Positions 34,382-44,136 of a stretch of DNA of 64,000 bases are shown one piece after another; position 1 is the first letter of the stretch; each line of letters opens with the position of its first letter. The DNA comes from Hymenobacter elongatus (GTDB taxonomy: Bacteria > Bacteroidota > Bacteroidia > Cytophagales > Hymenobacteraceae). Both the position numbers and the translations under genes were made by a program. The notes under the pieces are model-generated. The model had not been told where the DNA came from. It saw only the letters and a list, made by a program, of their open reading frames with translations, and ran no database searches. The stretch covers positions 104,719 through 168,718 of the forward strand of contig NZ_SRLD01000005.1 in assembly GCF_004745955.1 (NCBI RefSeq), in the 5' to 3' direction.

Positions 34382-37300
34382 CTACGGAATGGCGAGCGGC
34401 GGCACCGTAGCCGCCGATTTTGGCAGCACAATGGCATCCACGTTCTTATCCCGAATGAGCTTGTTCAGGGCGGGTATGTCCTGCTCTTTCACCTGCCGGA
34501 GCAGGCCCAGCTGCTCGTCGATCTGCCCAACGACGTCCTTCTTGAAGGCGGTAGCTTGCTCCGTGGGGCGGAAGTCGCCGGTACTGGCTTGGCTTACCAG
34601 GTTGGCCAGCTTATTATTCAGCCGAATAGGGAAATTCAGCGGGTCCTGGTCACTTTTGTTCTTGGTCTGGTACAGGGTTTCCTCAATTCGGGTCATTTTC
34701 TTCTCAATGGCGCTGGCCGAGTCGAGCACGTCTTTGAGGGCGGCCTGGTCTTTCAGCGGGGCCGTGAGGGTTTTGAGCTGGCCGCGCACGGTGCGGATGT
34801 CCCGGATGGCGTCGTGGGTTTCGGTGAGCTTCTGCTGCACCTCGCGCAGGTAGTCGAACTGCGCCTGCAAATCCTGGGGAGTGGCTTTGCTGCGGGGGTC
34901 GGGCAGCACGGCGAAGGTAGTTTCCTGGGTTTCATTATTGAGCGTCAGGCGAGCTTTGTAGGTGCCCGGCACGGCCCTGGGGCCCTGGGTGCCGCCGCCC
35001 CACAGAATGAGGCCCTCAAACCGGCTGGCGTCGGCGTAGCTCAGGTTCCACACGAAGCGGTTGAGGCCTTTTTTGGTGGGCAGCAGTTCCCGCTTCAGCT
35101 TGGCTTTCTCTTCTTTGGTCAGGTTTTTATCCCGGCTGTCCCGGTCGGTGTTGGCAAACGTGCGAATGAGCTTCCCGCTCGAATCCAGAATTTCCAGCTT
35201 CACGGCACTCGTCGAGTCTAGCTTCTGGGCCAGGTAATAATGCAGCATCACGCCGCCCGGGTGGTTCTGGCCGGCGGTTTTGGGAATCTCAGCCGTGCCG
35301 CTGCCTTCCATCTTGTAGCCCGGCGTGGGCGTGTAGAGGTGAAACGTGCTGGCCGCCACCGGCGCGCTCAGCTGGTGCAGGGGCGTAATGTCGTCGAGCA
35401 GCCAAAAGCCCCGGCCCTGGGTGGAGGCAATGAGATTATCGTTTTTAATAGTCAGGTCGGTGATGGATACCGGTGGCAGGTTGAGCTGGAATGGCTGCCA
35501 CAGCGCCCCGTCATTGAAGGAAACGTACATGCCGTACTCGGTGCCGGCATACAGCAGGCCGGCCCGCTTAGGGTCGGCCCGCACCACGCGGGTGAAGTGC
35601 GTAGCGGGGATGCCAGTGGTGATTTTAGTCCACGATTTCCCGTAGTCCGTCGTCTTGTAGAGGTAGGGCTGGAAGTCGCCGGACTTGTACATCGTGGCAG
35701 CCACGTAGGCTGTGCCTTTGCTGGTGGGATGCGCATCGATGCTGTTGATCTGGATGCGCTCGGGCATATCCTTGGGCATCACCTTCGCCCAGGTTTTGCC
35801 ATTGTCGCGGGTCACGTGGAGCAGGCCGTCGTCGGAACCGGTCCAGATGACATCCTTTTCGGCCGCCGACTCGGCAATGGCGAAGATGGTGCCGTAGTAC
35901 TCCACGGCCGTATTGTCCTTGGTAATCGGCCCACCCGATGGCCCCAGGGTTTTCGGGTCGTTGCGGGTCAGGTCGGGGCTGAGCAGCTCCCACGACTGGC
36001 CCTCGTTGGTGGTCACGTGCAGGTGGTTGGAGCCGGCGTAGAGCTTTTTGGGGTCGTTGGGCGAAAACAGCAGCGGAAAATTCCACTGAAACCGGTATTT
36101 CATGCCCTCGGCCCCGTGGCCCATCGGGTTGTCGGGCCACACGTTGATCAGGCGTTCCTGCTCCGCCCCGTGGTCAACGCGCGACAGAAATCCGTCGTAG
36201 CTGCCGCCGTACACAATTTCGGAGTTCAGCGGGTCCACGGCCAGATGGGCACTTTCGCCGCCGGCTGTTTCCTGCCAGTCCCGCTCCCCGATGGTGCGCC
36301 CGCCCGAGCGATGCGCGATGCGCACCGTGGAGTTGTCCTGCTGCGCCCCATAAATGCGGTACGGGAAATGATTGTCGGTCACGACGCGGTAAAACTGGCC
36401 CGTGGGCTGGTTTTCGTACGTCGTCCAGTTCATGCCGCCGTCGGTGCTGACCTGGGCCCCGCCATCGTCGGCGACAATCATGCGGCTGGGGTTTTCGGGC
36501 GCAATCCAGAAGTCGTGGTGGTCGCCGTGCGGGGCGTTGCTGGCCTGAAACGTGCGGCCGCCATCCTTGCTTTTGTGGTACGACACGTTCAGCACGTACA
36601 CGATATCCGCATCCTTGGGGTCGGCGTAGAGGCGGGTGTAGTACCAGGCGCGCTGGCGCAGGTTACGGTCGTCGGAGAGCTTTTGCCAGTGCAGGCCGCC
36701 ATCATCGGAGCGAAACAGGCCGCCTTTTTCGGCCTCCACCAGCGCCCACACCCGGCTCGAATTGGCCGGCGAAACCGCTACGCCGATAATGCCCAGGGTG
36801 CCCGTAGGCAGGCCTTCGGCACTCGATATATCTTTCCAGGTGTCGCCGCCGTCGGTGCTTTTCCAGAGGCCCGAGCCCGGCCCGCCCGAGGAGAAGCTGT
36901 AGGGCGTGCGCCGCACATTCCAGGTGCTGGCGTAGAGGATGCGGGGGTTGGCCGGGTCCAGAATCAGGTCCACGGCGCCGGCGTCTTTATTCGCAAACAG
37001 CACCCGTTCCCAGTTTTTGCCGCCATCCTTGCTGCGGTATACGCCGCGCATCTCGCTGGGCGCATACAGGTTGCCCATAGCCGCCACGTACACCAGGTCG
37101 GGGTTGCGGGGATGAATGCGGATACGGCCGATGTGGCGCGAGTCTTTCAGACCCACGTTGGTCCACGTCTGCCCCGCGTCCTGCGACTTCCACACCCCGA
37201 AGCCCGAGGATACGTTGCCGCGTACCGTTTGCTCGCCCTCGCCGGCGTACAACACATTCGGGTCCGACTCGCTAACGGCCACGGCTCCGATGGAGCCTCC

Positions 37301-37615
37301 AAAGTAGCGGTCGGAGATATTGCCCCACGTGCCGCCACCATCCGTTGTGCGCCACACGCCCCCGCCGGCCGTGCCCATGTAGTACAGATTCGGGTTGTTG
37401 GCCACACCCGTAACCGTGCCCGCGCGCCCACCGCGGTAGGGGCCGATGGAGCGCCACCGCAGCCCGTTGTACAGCGTGGAGTCATACACGGCCGCGACGC
37501 CTTTTGTGGCTTTGCGCCGCGACTGTGATGGCGCGCGCTGGGCCACGGCTGCGGTGGCAAACAGCGCCAGCAGCAAGGCAAAACCGCAGTTTTTCAGGAG
37601 TAGAGTATGGTTCAT
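34382..37615 (-). CDS. Secreted VPS10/BNR-repeat (sortilin-like propeller) protein
   Basis: A 1077-residue protein with a signal peptide ending AAVAQ. Residues about 45-750 form beta-propeller blades marked by repeated SxDGGxTW Asp-box motifs (RTTDGGGTWGNI, SQDAGQTWTNV, SKDGGKNWERV, STDGGDTWKDI, SDDGGLHWQKL). The start of the first propeller (LRWRSIGPYRGGRAGTVTGV) matches proteins annotated as VPS10-domain or glycosyl hydrolase-like. The C-terminal 300 residues contain a beta domain and a helical region (YLREVQQKLTETHDAIRDI). No T9SS tail is present. Its function is unknown; a role in extracellular glycan or protein binding is only suggested by the fold. Confidence 0.85.
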   Translation of the reverse strand: MNHTLLLKNCGFALLLALFATAAVAQRAPSQSRRKATKGVAAVYDSTLYNGLRWRSIGPYRGGRAGTVTGVANNPNLYYMGTAGGGVWRTTDGGGTWGNISDRYFGGSIGAVAVSESDPNVLYAGEGEQTVRGNVSSGFGVWKSQDAGQTWTNVGLKDSRHIGRIRIHPRNPDLVYVAAMGNLYAPSEMRGVYRSKDGGKNWERVLFANKDAGAVDLILDPANPRILYASTWNVRRTPYSFSSGGPGSGLWKSTDGGDTWKDISSAEGLPTGTLGIIGVAVSPANSSRVWALVEAEKGGLFRSDDGGLHWQKLSDDRNLRQRAWYYTRLYADPKDADIVYVLNVSYHKSKDGGRTFQASNAPHGDHHDFWIAPENPSRMIVADDGGAQVSTDGGMNWTTYENQPTGQFYRVVTDNHFPYRIYGAQQDNSTVRIAHRSGGRTIGERDWQETAGGESAHLAVDPLNSEIVYGGSYDGFLSRVDHGAEQERLINVWPDNPMGHGAEGMKYRFQWNFPLLFSPNDPKKLYAGSNHLHVTTNEGQSWELLSPDLTRNDPKTLGPSGGPITKDNTAVEYYGTIFAIAESAAEKDVIWTGSDDGLLHVTRDNGKTWAKVMPKDMPERIQINSIDAHPTSKGTAYVAATMYKSGDFQPYLYKTTDYGKSWTKITTGIPATHFTRVVRADPKRAGLLYAGTEYGMYVSFNDGALWQPFQLNLPPVSITDLTIKNDNLIASTQGRGFWLLDDITPLHQLSAPVAASTFHLYTPTPGYKMEGSGTAEIPKTAGQNHPGGVMLHYYLAQKLDSTSAVKLEILDSSGKLIRTFANTDRDSRDKNLTKEEKAKLKRELLPTKKGLNRFVWNLSYADASRFEGLILWGGGTQGPRAVPGTYKARLTLNNETQETTFAVLPDPRSKATPQDLQAQFDYLREVQQKLTETHDAIRDIRTVRGQLKTLTAPLKDQAALKDVLDSASAIEKKMTRIEETLYQTKNKSDQDPLNFPIRLNNKLANLVSQASTGDFRPTEQATAFKKDVVGQIDEQLGLLRQVKEQDIPALNKLIRDKNVDAIVLPKSAATVPPLAIP

Positions 37616-38110
37616 CGGAGACAGTTAGGAAAACTCATACCGTAAACATAAGCAAGACGCAGGGTATCTTTCTGTTCTGGTGGCTACTTATCGTTGGCGC
37701 ACTTCGCCAAACCAGCGGAGCCCGCATTTCGGCGAAACAAGCCCGCCCCGCTACCCCTGCCCATGACCTTGAAATCCGTCCTGCTGGAGGCGTCCGAGCA
37801 AGGCTGTTCGTGGGGCATTCGGCTAGGAAGCGCGAAGCAGTTTCACCACGCAGCAACGGTGATTCGCAGAGAGGTAATCGTTGCTACATCACGCCTGCGA
37901 CTATACAGTGGAAGGAAGCAGTGCAGCCTGGGGTGCGGGCGGCTCCTCTTGGTAGCGCACGGATTAGGGGTCAGAACACAGCAAATCAGGGACTATTCTA
38001 CCATGTACCAGGTTGCCGTGGGCCGAAGCGGCGGATAAAAGAAGCACAGCTCTTCAATAGACCGGAATTTGATGGCACCTTTGAGGTCCATTTTCCAAGA
38101 GCAGCAAGGG
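37616..38110. other. Intergenic stretch with no gene found
   Basis: This divergent intergenic region between the BNR-repeat gene and helD holds no frame with protein-like composition and no strong palindrome. AGCAAGGG directly before the helD ATG is a plausible ribosome-binding site. Promoters for both neighbours must lie here, but none could be pinned down. Confidence 0.5.
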
Positions 38111-40156
38111 ATGAACGCAACGGAGCAAGAAGAAAGAGAATATCTGGAGGAAATTAAGGAGAAACTGGGCTTCGCGGTTAAGCGGGTCGATGACGCCGTC
38201 AAGCAATTTTCCAACGAGCTTCGGGAGAAAAAGGAATACATTCATGAGCACCAGTCGGGCATGGACGACGCCGACATGGTGGCCGCCGGCCAGTCGATCA
38301 ACCGCATGGCTTTTACGGGCGAAGCGGCCGTGGCCCGGAAGCACAAACTCCTCAAGCTGGGGCAGTCCCCCTACTTTGGCCGCATCGATTTCGTCTCGCG
38401 GGACCAAGCCCGGTTGCCGGTCTACATCGGCATGTACTCCTTCATCGATGAGCAGCGGCGCCAGGGCCTGATCTACGATTGGCGGGCCCCCATTTCCTCC
38501 ATGTTCTACGACTTTGAGCTGGGAAAAGCCTCCTACGCCACCCCTTCCGGCAAGATCCACGGTACCATCGAGCTAAAGCGGCAGTACAAGATCCGGGACG
38601 GCCGCCTGGAGTTTATGCTCGACAGCGACGTCAACATTCACGACGACGTGCTGCAGCGCGAGCTGGCCAAGTCCTCGGACGACAAGCTCAAGAATATCGT
38701 CGCCACCATCCAGCGGGACCAGAATGCGGTGATCCGCAACGAGACGACCCCGGTGATGGTCATCCAGGGCGTGGCCGGCTCGGGGAAAACCTCCATTGCC
38801 TTGCACCGCATTGCGTTCCTGCTCTACCGCTACCGGGAGACCATCGCGGCCAAAGACATTCTCATTATTTCGCCCAACAAGGTCTTCGCCGACTACATCT
38901 CCAACGTGCTGCCCGAGCTGGGGGAAGAGCACATTCCTGAGCTGGGCATGGAGGAGCTGGCAGCCGACCTGCTCGACAACCGGTACCCGTTCCAGACGTT
39001 CTTCGAACAGGTATCCGCGCTGCTGGAGCAGCACGACCCGGCCTTCATTGAACGCATCCGGTTTAAGTCCTCGTTTGAATTCCTCGGCCAGCTCAATCAG
39101 TACCTCCTGCATATTGAGAATACCTACTTCACCGTGACCGAGCTGCGGGTCGGCAGAACCGTCGTGCAGGTGGCCTTCATTCAGCAGAAGTTCAAGTCCT
39201 ACCACCGCGTTCCGCTTCTCAAGCGCTTCGCGCTGGTTGCCAATGACGTACGTGCGTATGTGCGCGACGCTGCCGGCCGCAAGCTGAGCGGGCAGGAGAA
39301 AGCTACCATCGGAGAGGCTATTCCCCGCATGTTCAGGCTGCACAATATGCTGGACCTGTACCGGGATTTCTACCGCTGGATCGGCCGGCCCGAGCTGCTG
39401 AAGATCGACCACCGCCTGCGCTTGGAATATGCGGATGTCTTTGCCCTGATCTACCTGCGCCTGCGGCTGGAAGGCCTCACCACCTACGATCAGGTCAAGC
39501 ACCTGCTGGTAGACGAAATGCAGGACTATACCCCGGTGCAGTATGCCGTCTTGTCCCGGTTGTTCCTCTGCCGCAAGACCATTCTGGGCGATGTGAGCCA
39601 GACGGTGAACCCGTACAGCGCCTCCTCCTCCGAAATGATCGCACGGGTCTTTCCGCAAGCCGAGGTAGTCAGGCTGTACCGCAGCTACCGCTCCACTATC
39701 GAGATTACAGCCTTCGCGCAACGCCTCATGCCGAATCCCGATATCATCCCGCTGGAACGGCACGGGCAGCAGCCAGCAGTAGTGCGCTGCACCAGCCACG
39801 CTGAGGAGTTGGAGACGATCAAAGAGGTGATTATCTCCTTCCAAAGCTCCGGCAATCATTCCCTGGGCATCATCTGCAAAACCCTCCGGCAGGCCGAGAA
39901 GGCGTATCAAGCCCTTCAGGCTCCAGACGTTCATTTGCTCACGGCGGAGTCCACCTCCTTCAAAGAAGGAGTCATCATTACCACGGCCCACTTGGCCAAG
40001 GGACTGGAATTTGATGCGGTCATTGTGCCCTTTGTTTCCGCCCGGATTTATAAAACGGAGGTCGATAAGAGTATGCTCTACGTCGCCTGCACCCGGGCCA
40101 TGCACCAGCTCACGCTGACGTATGCAGGGGAGCTCACCGCCTTCTTATCCATCTAG
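38111..40156 (+). CDS. helD: HelD-like UvrD-family ATPase (RNA polymerase recycling factor)
   Basis: A 681-residue protein. The start at 38111 (MNATEQEEREYLEEIKEKLG) has AAGGG just upstream. The N-terminal coiled coil (about 1-60) and the middle element RLPVYIGMYSFIDEQRRQGL, then IYDWRAPISSMFYDF, are typical of HelD. Walker A is GVAGSGKTS (220-228), and LLVDEMQDYTPVQ is the Walker B region. Motif IV and the C-terminal ITTAHLAKGLEFDAVIVPF and YVACTRAMHQL complete a UvrD/Rep-type core. HelD removes stalled RNA polymerase from DNA using ATP. Bacteroidota homologues are annotated the same way, though their role is less studied. Confidence 0.85.
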   Translation: MNATEQEEREYLEEIKEKLGFAVKRVDDAVKQFSNELREKKEYIHEHQSGMDDADMVAAGQSINRMAFTGEAAVARKHKLLKLGQSPYFGRIDFVSRDQARLPVYIGMYSFIDEQRRQGLIYDWRAPISSMFYDFELGKASYATPSGKIHGTIELKRQYKIRDGRLEFMLDSDVNIHDDVLQRELAKSSDDKLKNIVATIQRDQNAVIRNETTPVMVIQGVAGSGKTSIALHRIAFLLYRYRETIAAKDILIISPNKVFADYISNVLPELGEEHIPELGMEELAADLLDNRYPFQTFFEQVSALLEQHDPAFIERIRFKSSFEFLGQLNQYLLHIENTYFTVTELRVGRTVVQVAFIQQKFKSYHRVPLLKRFALVANDVRAYVRDAAGRKLSGQEKATIGEAIPRMFRLHNMLDLYRDFYRWIGRPELLKIDHRLRLEYADVFALIYLRLRLEGLTTYDQVKHLLVDEMQDYTPVQYAVLSRLFLCRKTILGDVSQTVNPYSASSSEMIARVFPQAEVVRLYRSYRSTIEITAFAQRLMPNPDIIPLERHGQQPAVVRCTSHAEELETIKEVIISFQSSGNHSLGIICKTLRQAEKAYQALQAPDVHLLTAESTSFKEGVIITTAHLAKGLEFDAVIVPFVSARIYKTEVDKSMLYVACTRAMHQLTLTYAGELTAFLSI

Positions 40157-40195
40157 AGGACGTTGGCTCCAGCTTACGTGCAGCACTGTTGCTAA

Positions 40196-40368
40196 GAGCG
40201 TGTTTGGGAATTGGTAGAAACCCTGTTTACGTCATGCTCATCTGGCGTCCGCGCAGCGTAGCGGAGTCGAAGCATCTCTCCCGCTGCAGCGAAAAGCCGC
40301 TAACGGCGCGGTAGAGATGCTTCGGCAAGCGGACGCCAGATGAAGCATGACAATTCCCAAACACGCTC
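40196..40368. repeat. Palindromic repeat, outer type III with inner type C
   Basis: GAGCGTGTTTGGGAATTG at the left end pairs with CAATTCCCAAACACGCTC at the right. Within are GTCATGC plus ATCTGGCGTCCGC arms and GAAGCATCTC arms. It has the most complete structure of the type C copies. The rest of the 40157-40615 gap shows nothing coding. Confidence 0.88.
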
Positions 40369-40615
40369 AAAGGGAGGAGAAAATATACCCCCTTGCGCTA
40401 CGTACCACTACCGCTGCCGGACTGAAACGGCTCACTACGAGTTCCGAACTGACATTGACCTCCGGCCATGGTCTTATCGGCGGGGGCGTAAACAAGTAGG
40501 CTTTGGTCCGGATTTAAAAGTCACGCTCATACTTGGAGCTGATTCGACCTAAATCATACGCTCGCCGTATGGTCTTGGACCGCTTAAGTTAACGCTTGCC
40601 GCCGCCGAAGGGGAT

Positions 40616-41447
40616 ATGTGGATAGTCCGGATTGCGCTTTCGCGCCCCTATACATTTATCGTGATGGCCCTACTCATACTGGCAGCAGGCGTGGCCACCA
40701 TCCTGCGGATGGCCGTCGACATCTTCCCCGAGGTCAATATTCCGGTGGTGGGCGTGGTGTGGCGCTACGAGGGGATGAGCGCCGAGGAGATGAACAAGCG
40801 CGGGCTCAACATCAACCAGCGCATCTATATCACCACGGTCAATAACATCGAGCACCTGGAGTCGCGCTCCATCAAGGGCGTGGGGCTTATCAAGGTGTTT
40901 TTCCAGCCGGGTACCACCCAGAGGCCGGCGTAGCCCAGCTGACGGCCGTGACGGCTACCATCCTGCGCGGCCTGCCCCAAAGCATCGGCGCGCCGCTCAT
41001 TATTCGCTACTTGGCCTCCAACGTGCCCATTGCCCAGGCCAGCCTCAACTCCGAGTCGCTGGGCGAGTCGGACCTCTACGACGCGAGCAGCTCGTTTATT
41101 CGGCCCGGGCTGGCGGTGGTGAAGGGCGCTTCGCTGCTGGTACCCAACGGCGGCCGGCGCAAGCAGATCATGGTGGACCTGAACCTGGAGATGCTGGCCG
41201 GCAAGGGCCTTTCGGGCAACGACGTGGGAATACCCTGGTCAACCAGAACGTGATTCTGCCCACCGGCGTGGCCAAAATCGGCGACCGGGAATACGACGTG
41301 CGCCTCAACAGCAGCCCCGAGATGATTGGCACGCTCAACGACCTACCCATCAAGACCGTGAACGGGGTGCCGGTGTACATCCGCGACGTGGCTTTCGTGC
41401 ACGAGGGCTCGGCAGTGCAATCCAACATTGTCCGGCAGGACGGCTCC
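40616..41447 (+). pseudogene. RND efflux pump (AcrB/CusA family) fragment with two frameshifts
   Basis: The start MWIVRIALSRPYTFIVMALL and DIFPEVNIPVVGVVWRYEG are a normal RND permease N-terminus with its first membrane helix. One base is missing near 40917 (the expected GTTPEAGVAQ is broken), and another near 41228 (before NTLVNQNVILPTG). The three frames together cover about 280 of more than 1000 residues up to NIVRQDGS, where the expected continuation is replaced by unrelated RHS sequence. It cannot make a pump. Confidence 0.85.
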
Positions 41448-41451
41448 CACT

Positions 41452-41916
41452 CAAACCAAGCAATATGGGGACCTGGATGCATTGACATATTATTATGATA
41501 ACGATGCTGTTAAGACGAATGATGGGGAAAGCAACCGCTTACTGGCAGTCGATGATACAAAGCCTACAGCGGCTACGCATGATTTCGAAAACCTCTCCAG
41601 CACCTACACGCCTGGCACTAGCCCTGCTGAATATGTCTACGATGCAATGGGCAATCTGAAGTCAGACCGTAACAAGGGAATTAAGAGCATTACCTACACG
41701 TATCTGAACCTACCACAGACGATTGACCTGTCTGTTGCTAAGAATCCCAGGACTATTTCGTATGTATATACGGCTACGGGAGCGAAAGTGAGCAAAATAG
41801 CTACCTCCTCCCGCGGCGGAATAGTCTCCTCAAGTACCACATACTATGCGGGCTCTTTTGTGTATGAAGCGAAAGAAGGGGCTTCCTTGCCTCAACCCGT
41901 AACTGAGTTGATCTAA
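41452..41916 (+). pseudogene. RHS-repeat protein fragment
   Basis: About 150 codons in frame with the last RND piece read YYYDNDAVKTND, EYVYDAMGNLKSDRNKGIKS, TYTYLNLPQTIDL and ISYVYTATGAKVSK. These are YD-repeats of a Bacteroidota RHS protein. The sequence is not the same as the RHS gene at 51370, so it is a relic of a second, different RHS gene. It begins abruptly where RND sequence stops and ends in TAA after PVTELI, directly before the IS3 tail on the other strand. Confidence 0.75.
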
Positions 41917-42306
41917 CTAAGCCGGATACACTTGGGACGTTGTTTGAAGGTGGATTTCGAAGTGGTTGGGGGACTTATAGCCGAGGGCTGAGTGGCAGCG
42001 TTCGGCGTTATGATAGGCCACGTAATGGCTGCTTTCGAGTCTAGCCTCATCGGCCAAGGCTGCGTGGCGCACGGCCCATGGATCATGGGCTACAAAAGCA
42101 GCGTAGAACGGACGTTGCTGGTACTGTTCTTGGGCGGCCTCGGAGAGAATCCCCAAGACGCCCGGTTTGTTGGAAGGCCCTACCACGCTTTCCAGCGGCT
42201 CGCGCCACTGCGCCAGCGTGCGGGTGACGAGTTCGGGAATACTTGTATCCCAGTTCAGCGCCCGTTGGGTACGGGTGGCATCGTCAACAGGAGGATTCTT
42301 ACGCAT
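41917..42306 (-). pseudogene. Chimeric ORF: unknown N-part fused to IS3-family transposase tail
   Basis: The last ~40 residues (HYVAYHNAERCHSALGYKSP and NHFEIHLQTTS) are the C-terminal end of an IS3-family OrfB integrase. The first ~90 residues (beginning MRKNPPVDDATRTQRALNWD) have no integrase likeness and come from another, unrecognised gene. A deletion or recombination has fused the two. The DDE catalytic core is missing, so no transposase activity is possible. The region from 42307 to 42526 upstream holds nothing recognisable. Confidence 0.65.
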
Positions 42307-42526
42307 GGAGAGGTGGGAGGATGCCTGCGGAGATACGGCTCCACAACAAGGCGGGCCAACGCGCTTCCCTTGTTTAGCAGCCAGAAAACCCGGTACAGGT
42401 TGTGTTTACACCAAGCAACTAAACCTAACAACGGATTCAACTGCTTTTGCCAGGGGTTGACGAAAACCGACTTTCACCCGTAAGGCGAAGTAAAGGCGCG
42501 GCCGGTTTGCATACCCACTAAATAAA

Positions 42527-42575
42527 AAAAGCCCTCACTACATTACGCAGTGAGGGCTTTTGGTGATCCCGCTGG
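42527..42575 (-). other. tRNA 3'-end remnant with native-looking terminator, candidate attachment site
   Basis: Read on the minus strand, CCAGCGGGATCACCA (42575-42561) matches the T-stem and acceptor 3' strand with CCA of a bacterial tRNA. It is followed at once by a 13-bp hairpin with T tail (42561-42527), as expected behind a tRNA gene. The rest of the tRNA is absent. A tyrosine integrase gene begins about 200 bases away. Such elements often insert in tRNA 3' ends, so this may be one half of an integration site. Confidence 0.45.
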
Positions 42576-42717
42576 AATCACACCACATTACTTTGCTTTA
42601 TCAATAAAATGTCCTTACACATGCTCTAATGGGATATATTCAGAATCAGTTTATCAGGATTTACTTAATTATTTTAAAGTTTACGGCCCCACTTGCGGCC
42701 CCACTAAAATCTTTACT

Positions 42718-42725
42718 TACCTTTG
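42718..42725 (+). promoter_or_regulatory. Candidate integrase promoter, -7 box TACCTTTG
   Basis: TACCTTTG fits TAnnTTTG, and a TTG lies 22 bases upstream at 42693, slightly more than the usual 17-20 spacing. It sits 45 bases before the integrase ATG. Confidence 0.45.
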
Positions 42726-42770
42726 ATTGGCCCAGCGAAAGGCACAATCACCCTTCTCTTTATCCTATCT

Positions 42771-44009
42771 ATGGCTTCTACCAAACTGGTTATCCGCAGT
42801 GACCGGAAGAACTTCGACAAGACCACCATTTACGTCCAGTACACGCACAAGAGCGCCAAGAAGAAATTCAGCACGGGCTTTAGTACTGAGCCGGACCGGT
42901 GGAATAGCGAAGCGGGCAAACCGATTGGTAACACCAAGGAAATACAAGACTTCTACACTAGACTACTGGTTGTCAAAGGGCGTATTGACCAAATTGTCCA
43001 AGCGGCCATTCTCGCTGGGGAAGACCCTTCTTTTGCCCTTGTGGAGGAGCGACTGAAAAAGCTCCCTACTTCCGGTGCTCAGGCAACCGACGCGACAACG
43101 TCGAAACAGCCCAGCAAGAAAGACTTCCTTCATCTGTTCGCGGAATACATTGACGCTACCAGTGCGTCCAAAGCGCACGGTACAGTTAAGCATTACAAGA
43201 GCACGCTAAATCACCTCAAAACATACGCAACGGCGCGAAGCCTCAAACTTACTTTACCCCAAATGGATACCAGCTTTTACCACGACTGGGTAAAGTTTCT
43301 GACTCAGGAACTTGCACTGACCAATGGTACTGCTAACAATCAGATCAAGCGAGTTAAGGTAGTCATGAGCTATGCGCTGGACAAAGGCCTGACAGATAAT
43401 ATGGCTTTCCAGAAGTTCAAGCTCCTAAAGCATACAGAAGCAGATATTATATATCTAAATCAACATGAGCTGCAAACGCTCTTCGAGGCCGACTTGTCCA
43501 TTGAGCCACGACTGGCTAAAGTGCGTGACCTGTTTGTCTTAGGATGCACCACTGGCCTGCGCCACTCAGACTTCAGCAACATTCAACCGGAGAGTATTGA
43601 GAATGATCAATTGGTGCTACGCACTGTAAAAACAGGTGACTGGCTGCGAGTCGATTTAAACCAATACTCCCGCGCCATCTTAGCGCGCTACCCGGATGGT
43701 CTGCCCAAACTGTCCCAGCAGAAACTCAATGAATATATCAAGCAGCTAGGACAGCATTGTGGTCTTGACAAATCAACCCTTGTGGTACACTACCAGGGCA
43801 GCAAACGCATTGAGAAGCGAGTACCAAAATACACCCTCTTATCGTCCCATACTGGACGCCGCACGTTTGTTACCCAAAGTTTGGAGCGGGGCATGGCCTT
43901 GGAAGTAGTCCAGAAGTTTACTACGCACAAGGACATCAAAACCTTGATGCGCTATGCCAAGATTGCTGACGAGCAGAAGAGGCAGCAAATGGATAAGGCG
44001 TGGGGCTAA
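42771..44009 (+). CDS. Tyrosine site-specific integrase
   Basis: The start at 42771 (MASTKLVIRSDRKNFDKTTI) gives 412 residues. An arm-type-binding N-terminal domain is followed by a SAM-like core-binding domain (about 115-215). The catalytic domain contains R264 in TTGLRHSDF, K287, H360 and R363 in SSHTGRRTF, H386 in FTTHKDIKT, and the nucleophile Y395 in MRYAKI; all are intact. It belongs to the Bacteroidota mobile-element integrase type with a phage-integrase SAM-like domain. It should cut and rejoin DNA at attachment sites. No conjugation genes or phage structural genes follow within the window, so the element has been largely lost or is a small island. Confidence 0.9.
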   Translation: MASTKLVIRSDRKNFDKTTIYVQYTHKSAKKKFSTGFSTEPDRWNSEAGKPIGNTKEIQDFYTRLLVVKGRIDQIVQAAILAGEDPSFALVEERLKKLPTSGAQATDATTSKQPSKKDFLHLFAEYIDATSASKAHGTVKHYKSTLNHLKTYATARSLKLTLPQMDTSFYHDWVKFLTQELALTNGTANNQIKRVKVVMSYALDKGLTDNMAFQKFKLLKHTEADIIYLNQHELQTLFEADLSIEPRLAKVRDLFVLGCTTGLRHSDFSNIQPESIENDQLVLRTVKTGDWLRVDLNQYSRAILARYPDGLPKLSQQKLNEYIKQLGQHCGLDKSTLVVHYQGSKRIEKRVPKYTLLSSHTGRRTFVTQSLERGMALEVVQKFTTHKDIKTLMRYAKIADEQKRQQMDKAWG

Positions 44010-44136
44010 AGCGATGAGAGCCTTCAAACGGTGACCAACAAATAACACAATCTCAACTTTAAACTCGGGGGGCTGTGTATTTATACTTGCTCGCTTAGTG
44101 CGACAGGTGATGACAGTTATAGCACTAGTATATTCC

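Noticed and set aside
35240..37528. A 762-codon open frame on the plus strand
   Set aside because: It lies fully antisense to the VPS10/BNR-repeat gene and is rich in Val, Gly, Ala and Arg in the way GC-rich antisense frames are. It contains no domain-like pattern.
38573..40105. A 510-codon open frame on the minus strand
   Set aside because: It is antisense to helD, whose Walker and UvrD motifs are unmistakable; the antisense translation shows no protein-like features.
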